Origin: TMED27 sp041397865
Lineage (GTDB): Bacteria > Pseudomonadota > Alphaproteobacteria > Micavibrionales > Micavibrionaceae
DNA length: 64,000 bases
Direction of reading: 5' to 3'
NCBI GenBank assembly: GCA_041397865.1
Contig: JAWKVT010000002.1
Location: forward strand, 310,001-374,000
Shown here: positions 45,098-53,704 of the stretch, piece after piece
Numbering within the stretch: the first letter of the stretch is position 1
Layout of the letters: every line of letters begins with the position of its first letter
The notes under the pieces: generated by a model
Told to the model about the DNA's origin: nothing
The model's input: the letters and a program-made list of their open reading frames with translations, nothing else
Database searches by the model: none
Translations under genes and position numbers: made by a program

Positions 45098-46263
45098 GCC
45101 TGTTCGCCCGCACCGACAAATCCCCGCTCGGGCAATGGTGGTGGACTGTTGACCGCGGCATGCTCGCTGCGTTTTTGGTTCTGGCAACATTCGGCGTCGT
45201 TCTGGTGGCCACCGCCAGCCCCCCCGTGGCCGAGCGCATAGGTCTGGGCTATTACCACTTCCTTAAACGCCACGTGATAATTCTCCTCCCCGCACTCGCC
45301 ATGCTTGTCGGCATTTCATTTTTAAACCACCGCGCTATCCGCCGTCTCGCCACACTGGCTTTCGCCGGAAGCGTTGCCGCCATGATCGCCGTCCTGATAA
45401 CCGGCATGGAAATCAAGGGCGCGCAGCGCTGGATTCATGTTTTCGGCTTTTCCCTCCAGCCCAGCGAGTTTATAAAACCCGCCTTCGCCGTTCTTGCCGC
45501 CTGGCTTATGGCCCTGCAAAAAGAAAAAGAGGGCTTCCCCGGCAACGCGCTCACCGCCGGGCTGTATGCCCTGACCATCACGCTTTTATTGCTCCAGCCC
45601 GATCTGGGCATGACCATTATTGTCACCGCCATCTGGGCTGCGCAGATTTTTCTCGCCGGTTTCCCTTTCCGGCTGCTTGCCGGGTTGATGGGGTTGGGCG
45701 TCGCCGGAATTGTCGCCGCCTATTTTTCCTTCGACCATGTCCATAGCCGGATCGACCGCTACCTCCACCCCGAAACCGGAGACACCTTTCAGGTCGATAA
45801 ATCCATAGAGGCCTTCCGCAACGGCGGCGTTTTCGGCACCGGCCCGGGGCAGGGCACCGTAAAAATGGAATTGCCCGACGCCCATGCAGACTTCATTTTC
45901 TCCGTCGCTGCTGAAGAAATGGGCCTGATCTTCGTCCTTGTTTTGCTCGGTATTTACGGCTTTATCCTCCTGCGCGGTTATAACCGCCTGATGGATACGG
46001 GCGATATGTTCGTCGTCCTCGCCGTTGGCGGGCTGCTCACTATGTTCGGCTTGCAGGCTTTGGTGCATATAGGCTCCAGCCTTCATCTCCTGCCGGCCAA
46101 GGGCATGACCCTGCCGTTTATCAGCTATGGCGGCTCGTCGCTGCTCTCCATAGGCTTTTCGATGGGCATAGTCCTGGCGCTCACCCGGCGCAAAAACCGC
46201 TCCGGCGTTTCAAAAGCGGGCCTTTCTCTGGTACCCGCACAGCGGCAGGATATAAACGCATGA
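45094..46263 (+). CDS. ftsW: Peptidoglycan glycosyltransferase FtsW (SEDS family)
   Basis: Septal glycan polymerase that works with FtsI. 389 residues with about ten helices; signature segments GAQRWIHVFGFSLQPSEFIK, LLQPDLGMTIIV, HADFIFSVAAEEMGL with the conserved Asp/Glu, and LTLPFISYGGSSLLS-like TLPFISYGGSSLLSIGFSMG. Overlaps murD and murG by 4 bp each. Confidence 0.96.
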   Translation: MSLFARTDKSPLGQWWWTVDRGMLAAFLVLATFGVVLVATASPPVAERIGLGYYHFLKRHVIILLPALAMLVGISFLNHRAIRRLATLAFAGSVAAMIAVLITGMEIKGAQRWIHVFGFSLQPSEFIKPAFAVLAAWLMALQKEKEGFPGNALTAGLYALTITLLLLQPDLGMTIIVTAIWAAQIFLAGFPFRLLAGLMGLGVAGIVAAYFSFDHVHSRIDRYLHPETGDTFQVDKSIEAFRNGGVFGTGPGQGTVKMELPDAHADFIFSVAAEEMGLIFVLVLLGIYGFILLRGYNRLMDTGDMFVVLAVGGLLTMFGLQALVHIGSSLHLLPAKGMTLPFISYGGSSLLSIGFSMGIVLALTRRKNRSGVSKAGLSLVPAQRQDINA

Positions 46264-47363
46264 GTGATAAACTGGTCATGTTAAGTGCAGGCGGAACCGG
46301 AGGCCACGTTATGCCCGCTCAGGCCTTGGCGCTTGACCTGCTCTCGCGCGGATACAAAGTTCAGCTCATCACCGACAAGCGCGGCATGAAATTCGCTCCC
46401 GCATTCGGCGACATCCCCATACACGAAATAAAAGCAGGCACCCTTGGCACAGGGCTGAAAGGCAAGCTGCTCGGCGGCATAAATCTCGCGCGCGGAATCC
46501 TTCAGGCGCAAAAAATTCTCCGCCGCCAAAGCCCCGCAATCGTCGTCGGCTTCGGCGGCTACCCGTCTTTCCCCGCTCTTTACGCCGCGCAAAAGGCAAA
46601 AATCCCCACCATCATCCATGAACAAAACGCCGTTTTGGGTAAGGCCAACGCCATGCTCGCCCCCAAAGCCGCCCGCATTGCCTCCTCCACACCGGAGCTG
46701 CGCGGTATAGAGGAAAGCGACCGCATGCGAATGGTCTTTACCGGCAATCCGGTTCGCCCCGAAATTTCCGCGCTTTATACGCGGCCCTATCCGGCCCTTG
46801 AAACCGGCGGGAAAATGCGCATCCTTGTTATGGGCGGCTCGCTTGGCGCAACTGTGTTTAGCGAGGTTTTGCCCGCCGCATTATCGCGCCTTCCTGAAAA
46901 TCATCGCGCCCGCCTGCGCATCACCCAGCAATGCCGCGAAGAGGATCTTCCCATCGCCCGCCGTCAGTACGGAGCCGCCGGAATAGAGGCAAATCTTTCA
47001 ACATTCATTGAGGATGTGGCAGGAGAGCTGGAACAAACGCACCTCGTCATCGCCCGCTCCGGCGCCAGCACAGTCGCCGAAGTCTCCACCGCCGGACGCC
47101 CCGCCATTTTCGTGCCCTATCCCCACCATAAAGACCAGCAGCAAAAAATGAACGCCGAGACAATCGCCGATGCGGGCGGCGGCTGGGTCATGACCGAAGA
47201 CGGTTTCACAATCGAAGCAATCCTTGCGAAAATCGAAACTTTTCTGCAAAATCCCGAAATATTGTTCCGCGCCGCGGAAAAAGCCCGTGAATGCGCCCGC
47301 CCCGACGCGGCCCGCAAACTCGGCAACCTCGTCACCGCCATTATGAGCGGCTGGAATGAATAG
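46260..47363 (+). CDS. murG: UDP-GlcNAc:lipid I N-acetylglucosaminyltransferase
   Basis: Makes lipid II on the inner face of the membrane. Glycine-rich loop SAGGTGGHVMPAQALAL, GFGGYPSFPAL, HEQNAVLGKANAMLA, VMGGSLGATVFSEVLP, and ARSGASTVAEVSTAGRPAIF near the UDP site. 367 residues. ATG overlaps the ftsW stop. A palindromic repeat follows its stop. Confidence 0.96.
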   Translation: MSDKLVMLSAGGTGGHVMPAQALALDLLSRGYKVQLITDKRGMKFAPAFGDIPIHEIKAGTLGTGLKGKLLGGINLARGILQAQKILRRQSPAIVVGFGGYPSFPALYAAQKAKIPTIIHEQNAVLGKANAMLAPKAARIASSTPELRGIEESDRMRMVFTGNPVRPEISALYTRPYPALETGGKMRILVMGGSLGATVFSEVLPAALSRLPENHRARLRITQQCREEDLPIARRQYGAAGIEANLSTFIEDVAGELEQTHLVIARSGASTVAEVSTAGRPAIFVPYPHHKDQQQKMNAETIADAGGGWVMTEDGFTIEAILAKIETFLQNPEILFRAAEKARECARPDAARKLGNLVTAIMSGWNE

Positions 47364-47371
47364 AATATTCC

Positions 47372-47457
47372 TGTCATTGCGAGAAGCCGAAGGCGACGAA
47401 GCAATCTATAACTCTTAACTTGCAGCGACTGGATTGCTTCGCTACGCTCGCAATGAC
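47372..47457. repeat. Full GTCATTGCGAG-type palindromic repeat between murG and murC
   Basis: The left part GTCATTGCGAGAAGCCGAAG runs to GACGAAGCAATC (47373-47406). The right part GGATTGCTTCGCTACGCTCG ends in CAATGAC (47431-47457) and is its reverse complement with small differences. A 24-bp spacer separates the arms. It is the fullest copy in the window; partial copies are at 32531 and 49936. Confidence 0.85.
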
Positions 47458-47484
47458 AAACAGACTGTTAAGGGTTTAAACGTT

Positions 47485-48927
47485 ATGCAACACGGAATGC
47501 CAAAAGATATAGCGCCTCTCCACTTCATCGGTATCGGCGGAATCGGGATGAGCGGCATCGCCGAAATTCTCACCGCACTGGGTTATGACGTGCAAGGCTC
47601 CGATATGGCCGAAAACGCCAATGTAAAGCGCCTGCGTGAAAAGGGCGTCGATATAAAAATCGGCCACGAAGCCGCCCATATTAAGGATAAAAACGGCGAT
47701 CTCCCCGCCGCCGTTGTCATCTCTTCAGCGATTAAAAGCGCCAATCCCGAACTCCATGCCGCACGCGAAGCCGGAGTTCCGATCGTCCGCCGCGCCGAAA
47801 TGCTCGCCGAACTCATGCGCATGAAATGGGCCGTGGCCATCGGCGGCACCCACGGCAAAACCACCACCACCTCCATGATCGGGCAAATGCTCGAAACCGC
47901 AGGCTTTGATCCCACCGTGGTCAATGGCGGTATCGTCAACGCCTACGGCACCAATGTCCGCCTCGGCAAGAGCGACATCATGGTCGTGGAGGCCGATGAA
48001 AGTGACGGCACCTTCACCCGCCTTCCCGCAAGCGTGGCTGTGGTCACGAACATGGACCCCGAACATATGGAACATTACGGCAGTTTCGAAAACGTCAAAT
48101 CCGCTTACCGCCAGTTCATCCATAATCTCCCGTTTTACGGCTATGCGGTGTTGTGCATCGACCACCCGGAGGTCCAGGCTCTCATCCCCTCCGTGCGTGA
48201 TCGTAAAATCATCACCTACGGCTTCACCCCTCAGGCCGACGTGCAGATATCCGCCCTGCGCGGCGACAAAAACGGCAGCCTTTTCGACATAACAATGCCT
48301 GATGGAAGCACCCTCAAAGATGTCCACCTGCCCATGCTCGGGCGGCATAATGCGCAAAACGCCGCTGCGGCGCTCGCTATTGCCCATGAAATGGGTATCG
48401 CACCCCCCATCATGAAAAAGGCGCTGGAAAACTTCACAGGCGTTAAGCGCCGCTTCACCAAAACCGGGGAAAGCAAGGGCATCACCATCATTGATGATTA
48501 CGCCCACCACCCGATCGAAATCGAAACCGTTCTCAAGGCCGCACGTACCGCCGTCACGGAAAATAATGGCCGCGTTATCGCCGTGATGCAGCCCCACCGC
48601 TATTCCCGCCTGCATGATCTGTTCGAGGATTTCTGCAAATGTTTTAACGATGCCGACACCGTGATTATCGCCGACGTGTACGAAGCCGGCGAAGACCCCA
48701 TCGAAGGCATGGACAAACGCGGCCTTGTCGAAGGTATCAAAAACCACGGCCACCGCGAAGTCATGACTCTGCCCGATCGCAAGGAACTGCCCCACATGGT
48801 GGCCAAAATCGCCCGCCCCGGCGATTACGTCATCTGCATGGGCGCAGGCGATATAACAAGCTGGGCTTACGACCTCCCCGCCGCGCTCGATGCGGAACTG
48901 GATAAGGCAAAAGGATCAGCGGCCTGA
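47485..48927 (+). CDS. murC: UDP-MurNAc:L-alanine ligase
   Basis: First amino-acid addition to UDP-MurNAc. Family start PLHFIGIGGIGMSGIAEIL, ATP loop IGGTHGKTTTTSMIG, EADESDGTF, NMDPEHMEHYGSF, DDYAHHPIEIETVL and QPHRYSRLHDLF. ATG 47485 is preferred: the upstream open frame (from 47434) is translation of the palindromic repeat. 480 residues. Confidence 0.97.
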   Translation: MQHGMPKDIAPLHFIGIGGIGMSGIAEILTALGYDVQGSDMAENANVKRLREKGVDIKIGHEAAHIKDKNGDLPAAVVISSAIKSANPELHAAREAGVPIVRRAEMLAELMRMKWAVAIGGTHGKTTTTSMIGQMLETAGFDPTVVNGGIVNAYGTNVRLGKSDIMVVEADESDGTFTRLPASVAVVTNMDPEHMEHYGSFENVKSAYRQFIHNLPFYGYAVLCIDHPEVQALIPSVRDRKIITYGFTPQADVQISALRGDKNGSLFDITMPDGSTLKDVHLPMLGRHNAQNAAAALAIAHEMGIAPPIMKKALENFTGVKRRFTKTGESKGITIIDDYAHHPIEIETVLKAARTAVTENNGRVIAVMQPHRYSRLHDLFEDFCKCFNDADTVIIADVYEAGEDPIEGMDKRGLVEGIKNHGHREVMTLPDRKELPHMVAKIARPGDYVICMGAGDITSWAYDLPAALDAELDKAKGSAA

Positions 48928-49057
48928 CCGGTTGTCGTCATTGTGAGGCAATGACAATATTCATGTCTTCATACGGGTGTTGAAATTTGACTTTTCACTA
49001 CTTTTTCCTGTATCTTATATTTTTTTACATAACTCAATATTTGAGGGGGCTATGATA

Positions 49058-49894
49058 ATGCATGCCGAGATAGAGCGATCAATACAAAGTCATCCAAAAA
49101 TTATGCAGCTCTTCAGCAACTTTTCAGAAGGAGAAATCGACCGTGTTTTTCAATTTTATGGTCAACATAAATTCGGAACCCTAGCTTTTGACCTTGAGTT
49201 TGGAAAAGATAATTTAAAACCAGGACAATCCTACCACTATGGTCCTAACTTTCAATCAGAAGAAATTTTCGACCAGCTCACAAGCCTGAAAACTTCGTCA
49301 ACAAACAAAATCTATTGTTCAGCCTCAATTCCTTCACCAACAAGACATGACGGAGGCCATGCCGTCGCTCTGGTTATTGACAATGAAAACAAGGCAATCC
49401 TCTTTCATGACCCCTATGGAACGCCTCCGAGCGATGAGATTAAAAGCGTATTAGAAAATACTTTCAGCGGGTACACCATCAATGTTTCATCTGTTGCCCA
49501 GCAAAGAGATCGGCATAGCTGCGGCCTCATTACAGCCATGAATTTGGCGGCCTACGCAAAAGGAGAAGGCCCGGACCCGGAAATTCAGGATCGATTGTTC
49601 GATATACGTATAAAGCATGCACCTGCTGTTTTGGAACACTTCACTCAGGAAGCTAGGGCGAGCGTCGTTTCTCTTTCCGATCTAGTTAATTCCACCTCCA
49701 AACCAATAGAAGCTCCTCCAGAAAAACAAGGCAAAAAGAAATTACGATGGGTAATCACAAATCCGGAAGAAGATCTTGACGCAGCACGCCGCAGACTAGC
49801 GGCCTTAGAGAAACTCAACGCAAACCCAGATATTTTAGGAGCGGAGCAATGTTTTTGTATAACTTTGACGCAAATCAATCACGATATGGTTTAA
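49058..49894 (+). CDS. Clan CE (Ulp1/YopJ-like) cysteine protease, putative
   Basis: 278 residues between murC and murB. The order and spacing of residues match clan CE proteases (Ulp1/SENP, adenain, bacterial deubiquitinases and YopJ relatives): His101 in DGGHAVALVIDNENKAI, Asp118 in LFHDPYGTPP, Gln148/149 in SSVAQQRDRHSCG and the nucleophile Cys155. The following SCGLITAMNLAAYAKG fits the helix after the active Cys. The last 100 residues hold a basic/Pro linker and the helix DAARRRLAALEKL. ATG 49058 is chosen from GAGGGGG eight bases upstream. No signal peptide. Clearly AT-richer than the mur genes, so probably acquired. Confidence 0.65.
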   Translation: MHAEIERSIQSHPKIMQLFSNFSEGEIDRVFQFYGQHKFGTLAFDLEFGKDNLKPGQSYHYGPNFQSEEIFDQLTSLKTSSTNKIYCSASIPSPTRHDGGHAVALVIDNENKAILFHDPYGTPPSDEIKSVLENTFSGYTINVSSVAQQRDRHSCGLITAMNLAAYAKGEGPDPEIQDRLFDIRIKHAPAVLEHFTQEARASVVSLSDLVNSTSKPIEAPPEKQGKKKLRWVITNPEEDLDAARRRLAALEKLNANPDILGAEQCFCITLTQINHDMV

Positions 49895-50172
49895 ATCTGC
49901 TCTTCTAAGGTCCATACTCATTGCTCCTCTAAAACGCGGCAATCCATCTCGCCACCTCCGCGTAATATGTTTAAGACAAAAAATCCGTGTTCATCCGTGT
50001 TTTCCGTGGTTAAAATAAAAAACATTCCCACTTGCCACGCTGAAGCGTAGCGAAAGCGGGTTGACAAAAAAGGAATTATTTCCTACGATAAAAAGAAAAA
50101 CAGCAGCAAAAAAGAAAGAGACCCCCACCCCACCCCCTAAAAATGAAAAACGAACTATAAAGCGTTAAAAAA
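49895..50172. other. Repeat-containing gap before murB
   Basis: No gene. Contains GCGGCAATCCATCT (49936-49949), a piece of the 47.4-kb repeat, then ATCCGTGTTCATCCGTGTTT followed by TCCGTGGTTA (49983-50012), a common intergenic repeat type, then a purine/C-rich low-complexity stretch with ACCCCCACCCCACCCCCT. Confidence 0.55.
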
Positions 50173-51096
50173 ATGAATAAAATAAAGAACTTGCAAGGCG
50201 AAATCATCGAAAACGCCCCCTTGGGAGGAGAGAGCTGGTTCCGCTGCGGCGGCAGCGCGGACCTTCTCTTTAAACCCGCCGACACCGGCGACCTTGCCGA
50301 ATTCCTCAACCAATGGCCGGTAAAACAGCCCCTCACCATAATCGGCGGTCTCGCCAATACCATCATCCGCGATGGCGGCATTCGCGGCGCAACCGTTCAG
50401 CTCGGTAAAAACTTCGCCGATGTGCAGGTCCTTGATGAGCGTTACATCCTCGCCGGATGCGGAACGCTCAACGGAAACATCGCCGCCGCCGCCGTCAAAG
50501 CCGGAATAGGCGGCCTCGAATTCCTCTCCGGCATCCCCGGCTCTTTGGGCGGTGCACTGGCCATGAACGCCGGAGCCTACGGGTCCGAAATGAAGGACGT
50601 CCTTGTCGGTATAAACGCGCTCAACCGCTCCGGTCTTCACCGCCGCTTAACGCCCGACGACCTCAAAATGACCTACCGTCATACCGAAACCCCGGAAGAA
50701 CTCATCTTCATCAGCGCGATATTAAAAGGCGTAGCCGAAGACTACGACACCGTCAAAGCCCGCATCACCGAGATCAAAAAGCGCAGGAACGAAACCCAGC
50801 CCATAAAGGAAAGCACCGGCGGCTCCACCTTCGCCAACCCGTCGCCGGAGGCCCTGCGCAAAGCCGGGCTGCCCGAAGACACCCGCGCCTGGCAAATCGT
50901 CGAAAAAGTCGGCGGGCGCGGCCTGATGATCGGCGGCGCGCAGATGAGCGAAAAACACTGCAACTTCATGATTAACACAGGCACCGCCACCGCTCACGAC
51001 CTCGAAACCCTCGGCGACGAAATTCGCGCCCGCGCCGCCCATGATTTAGGCCTAACCCTGCATTGGGAGATTAAGCGGGTGGGGGAGAAAGCCTAA
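50173..51096 (+). CDS. murB: UDP-N-acetylenolpyruvoylglucosamine reductase
   Basis: FAD enzyme making UDP-MurNAc. 307 residues: WFRCGGSADLLFKP, FAD-binding GLEFLSGIPGSLGGALAMNAG, TYRHTETPEELIF, and STGGSTFANPSPEALRKAG with the catalytic Ser; C-terminal EKHCNFMINTGTATAHD. Type I fold. Separated from murC by the protease gene and a repeat-bearing gap. Confidence 0.96.
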   Translation: MNKIKNLQGEIIENAPLGGESWFRCGGSADLLFKPADTGDLAEFLNQWPVKQPLTIIGGLANTIIRDGGIRGATVQLGKNFADVQVLDERYILAGCGTLNGNIAAAAVKAGIGGLEFLSGIPGSLGGALAMNAGAYGSEMKDVLVGINALNRSGLHRRLTPDDLKMTYRHTETPEELIFISAILKGVAEDYDTVKARITEIKKRRNETQPIKESTGGSTFANPSPEALRKAGLPEDTRAWQIVEKVGGRGLMIGGAQMSEKHCNFMINTGTATAHDLETLGDEIRARAAHDLGLTLHWEIKRVGEKA

Positions 51097-51134
51097 AGTT
51101 TGAAATGTAGATTTGTAAAATGATAAAATGAACA

Positions 51135-52070
51135 ATGAAAACATTGATCAATAAAATAGCTTTGTTTCTGCTCTTGTGTTTAAGCGTTGGTTTTTCACCT
51201 AAAAGCGCTTTGGCTCTCTCCATCTGTGGAAGTGAGCTTAATATAGATGTTGTGAAGGCTCGATTTTTCGACAGAAATGATTCTTCAGGGATAGTTACGC
51301 CGCTTAACAAAGAAACTTATTCCGATATCTTTTTTGAAGGGTTGTCAGTCCAAAAGATGGGAGATCCGATATGCTCAGGACTTAGAATCGCATGTGATAA
51401 AAACTGTATGAAGAATTCGCAATCTGATTATTTTTTTATGTCCGATAATCCTGATTTCTTGTTTTGCAAGGACACTGGTAAAGGGAATTGTACCAAAACA
51501 GGTGAGATAAAAACGCGCGGTAAGGCGGCTGAGATATATATACGTTATGCTGGGCCAAGGACATATGAAGACACCACCGGTGATTTGTACAAAGTAAATA
51601 GAGTGATAAACGATTTTAATGTGAGTATATTTTATGATGAGAAAAAATTATTATTGAATGCCGCGCTTGTCCATCTGGGAGGGCAAAGAGAATGTATGGC
51701 ATTAGAGAAATTTTACAAACCGCCTCAATATTCAAAAAAAGTACAATACCCTATCGTGTATCCTAGGGAAGCTCTTAAGTTAACAAAAGAAAAAGGAGCA
51801 GAAAAACTCATAAAAAGTTACAAAGAAAAACACAATCCGGAAGACATAAATATTTGTTCAGGCACGAAATATATAGATTATAGCTACCGAGAAGACCCTA
51901 AATCGTACGTATGGGAAATAACAATTAGAGGTTCTAGCGAAAAGAAGTTGGAAAAAGGAATGAGATATTTGGGAGGCAAGCCTAGAAAAACACATTTTAA
52001 ATGTTTAGCGCTTTTTGACCAGCAGGGGCAAAGCCTACAAAAAGAATTTTGGAAATGTGAAGAACCCTAA
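51135..52070 (+). CDS. Secreted Cys-containing protein of unknown function
   Basis: 311 residues with a clear signal peptide (MKTLINKIALFLLLCLSVGF, cleavage near ALA at 27). The mature part holds about ten Cys (for example CSGLRIACDKNCMK, FLFCKDTGKGNCTK, ECMALEK, NICSGTK, FKCLALF, WKCEEP), suggesting disulfides in the periplasm or outside. The rest is beta-rich and lysine-rich. AT-rich DNA unlike murB. Its stop overlaps the stop of the convergent Mur ligase by 4 bp. No family recognised. Confidence 0.75.
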   Translation: MKTLINKIALFLLLCLSVGFSPKSALALSICGSELNIDVVKARFFDRNDSSGIVTPLNKETYSDIFFEGLSVQKMGDPICSGLRIACDKNCMKNSQSDYFFMSDNPDFLFCKDTGKGNCTKTGEIKTRGKAAEIYIRYAGPRTYEDTTGDLYKVNRVINDFNVSIFYDEKKLLLNAALVHLGGQRECMALEKFYKPPQYSKKVQYPIVYPREALKLTKEKGAEKLIKSYKEKHNPEDINICSGTKYIDYSYREDPKSYVWEITIRGSSEKKLEKGMRYLGGKPRKTHFKCLALFDQQGQSLQKEFWKCEEP

Positions 52071-53704
52071 ATCCGCGGAACCCGCTCATAAATATCGGGC
52101 AAATCATTTTCAATCAGCACAACATCGCCGTCCTGCTTGTTCTTCGCAATCCACGTCTGCGCCTCGGCAAAGCTTTCAACCTGCTCCAGCTTTTTGCTCG
52201 CGCCGGTTTCCTTAAACCCGTCAATAAAGGTCGGAATGCGCTTGCCCTTCACGATAATGGCAACGTCGCAAACTTCCCCGGCATAAACACCGATCTTCTT
52301 ATGCGCCTCGTCATGCGCCTTGCCCAGCTCAATCATACCGGGCGTGATGAGGATCTTCCGTCCCGAACTGCCGATCTGCGAAAGCAGCCCCAGCGCCGAT
52401 TGAAACCCTAAAGGATTGGAGTTATACGCATCGTCAATAATCGTCAAACCGCCGGGCTGCTTACGCACCTCAAGCCGGTGTTCGATCTGCGGCATGCTCA
52501 GCATCGCCGCCTGAATATCGGCCGATGTAACGCCAAGCTCAAATGCCGCCGCAAACGCCAGCGCAATGTTATGCCCGTGATGAATGCCGTAAAGTGGGCA
52601 CTCCACATTGTATTGAACCTTGCGCCATTTAAAGCGCACCTCAAGCCCGCGCTCATGTTGCAGAATTCTCAAAATCTCAAGATCGCCTGTCGTAAGATAG
52701 GAGTTCTCCCCGCTAATTCGTTCTCCGCAAGCAACAAACCGTTCTTCATTCTCTTTCCTGATCTCACGCGGAAAATCAAACCGCAGCGTGCGCTCATGCA
52801 CGATCATCTGCCCGCCGCGCGAAAGAACAGATTGCGCCAGCTCGTATTTCGTCTCCGCAACAGCGTCCAGAGATTTAAACCGCTCGTAATGCGCATGACC
52901 GATCGCGGTGATAATCCCCATATCCGGCGGCGCAAGTCTGCATAGCCGCTCAATAGAGCCATGCCCGTACGCGCCCATTTCCACGATAAAATATTTGTGA
53001 TCTTCCTCAAGCTCTTCGCGGATGATCCGCGAGATTCCCATCGGCGTATTCACGCTGCCCGGCGTAATCAGCGTTTTCGCCTGTGTTTTCAAAACATGGC
53101 CCAGAATATGCTTCACCGACGTTTTGCCGAACGACCCCGTAACACCGATGACGGTAGGCTTGTAATCGCTCACTTTACGATGCGCTTCATCCCAGAATCG
53201 TTTTTGCTTGGCCTGCTCAAACGGCGCTAAAAACCCGTTCACCAGCACAATACAAAAAGGGATAAAATGGATGTTAAAAACCCAGATCCACGGCATCGGC
53301 ACAAGGGGCAGAAAACACCACACAGCCGCCAGCACGCTTAATATATAAGCCGGAAAGAAAATCTGCTTCGCGCGGTTTGTCGCCACCAGCTTTTTCTTCG
53401 AATTTTTACGCGGGTCTTTTTCAAGCGCCGTCGCAACCGCCATAAGCGCCACCAGCGCGCAATTCAGAAAAACCGGCGCGATATAATCGAACACAAACGC
53501 CGTAGCCAGATAATAAAGACCGCTCACCGCCAGAATCGCGCCGCTCAGCCGTTTGTCGAAAGCCTTGTTTTTCGTGATCCAGTCAAACAGCCGCACCGTA
53601 TCATATTCTTCCTGCTGATAGGCGTGCATATACGTCATCGCCCGCTTTCCTGCAAAAGCGGCGAAAGTCATAAAAAGAAGAACAGTGCTGGCAAAATCAA
53701 CCAT
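52067..53704 (-). CDS. Membrane-anchored MurF-like Mur ligase
   Basis: 545 residues. The first 160 form about five hydrophobic helices (roughly 3-18, 53-75, 76-93, 117-133, 136-160) and replace the usual MurF UDP-binding domain. From 183 on it is a Mur ligase: ATP loop GVTGSFGKTSVK (187-198), FIVEMGAYGHGSIERL, IGHAHYERFKSLDAVAETKY with the carbamylated-Lys region, HHGHNIALAFAAA, and C-terminal IIDDAYNSNPLGFQSALGLL, the Asp-Ala-Tyr-Asn-Ser-Asn signature of MurF. So it most likely adds the D-Ala-D-Ala dipeptide, but at the membrane. No ordinary murF is in the window. Overlaps the hydrolase gene by 8 bp. Confidence 0.85.
   Translation of the reverse strand: MVDFASTVLLFMTFAAFAGKRAMTYMHAYQQEEYDTVRLFDWITKNKAFDKRLSGAILAVSGLYYLATAFVFDYIAPVFLNCALVALMAVATALEKDPRKNSKKKLVATNRAKQIFFPAYILSVLAAVWCFLPLVPMPWIWVFNIHFIPFCIVLVNGFLAPFEQAKQKRFWDEAHRKVSDYKPTVIGVTGSFGKTSVKHILGHVLKTQAKTLITPGSVNTPMGISRIIREELEEDHKYFIVEMGAYGHGSIERLCRLAPPDMGIITAIGHAHYERFKSLDAVAETKYELAQSVLSRGGQMIVHERTLRFDFPREIRKENEERFVACGERISGENSYLTTGDLEILRILQHERGLEVRFKWRKVQYNVECPLYGIHHGHNIALAFAAAFELGVTSADIQAAMLSMPQIEHRLEVRKQPGGLTIIDDAYNSNPLGFQSALGLLSQIGSSGRKILITPGMIELGKAHDEAHKKIGVYAGEVCDVAIIVKGKRIPTFIDGFKETGASKKLEQVESFAEAQTWIAKNKQDGDVVLIENDLPDIYERVPRI

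Noticed and set aside
47434..47484. Upstream start for murC
   Set aside because: The extra residues are translation of a palindromic repeat and lack a family match; ATG 47485 fits.
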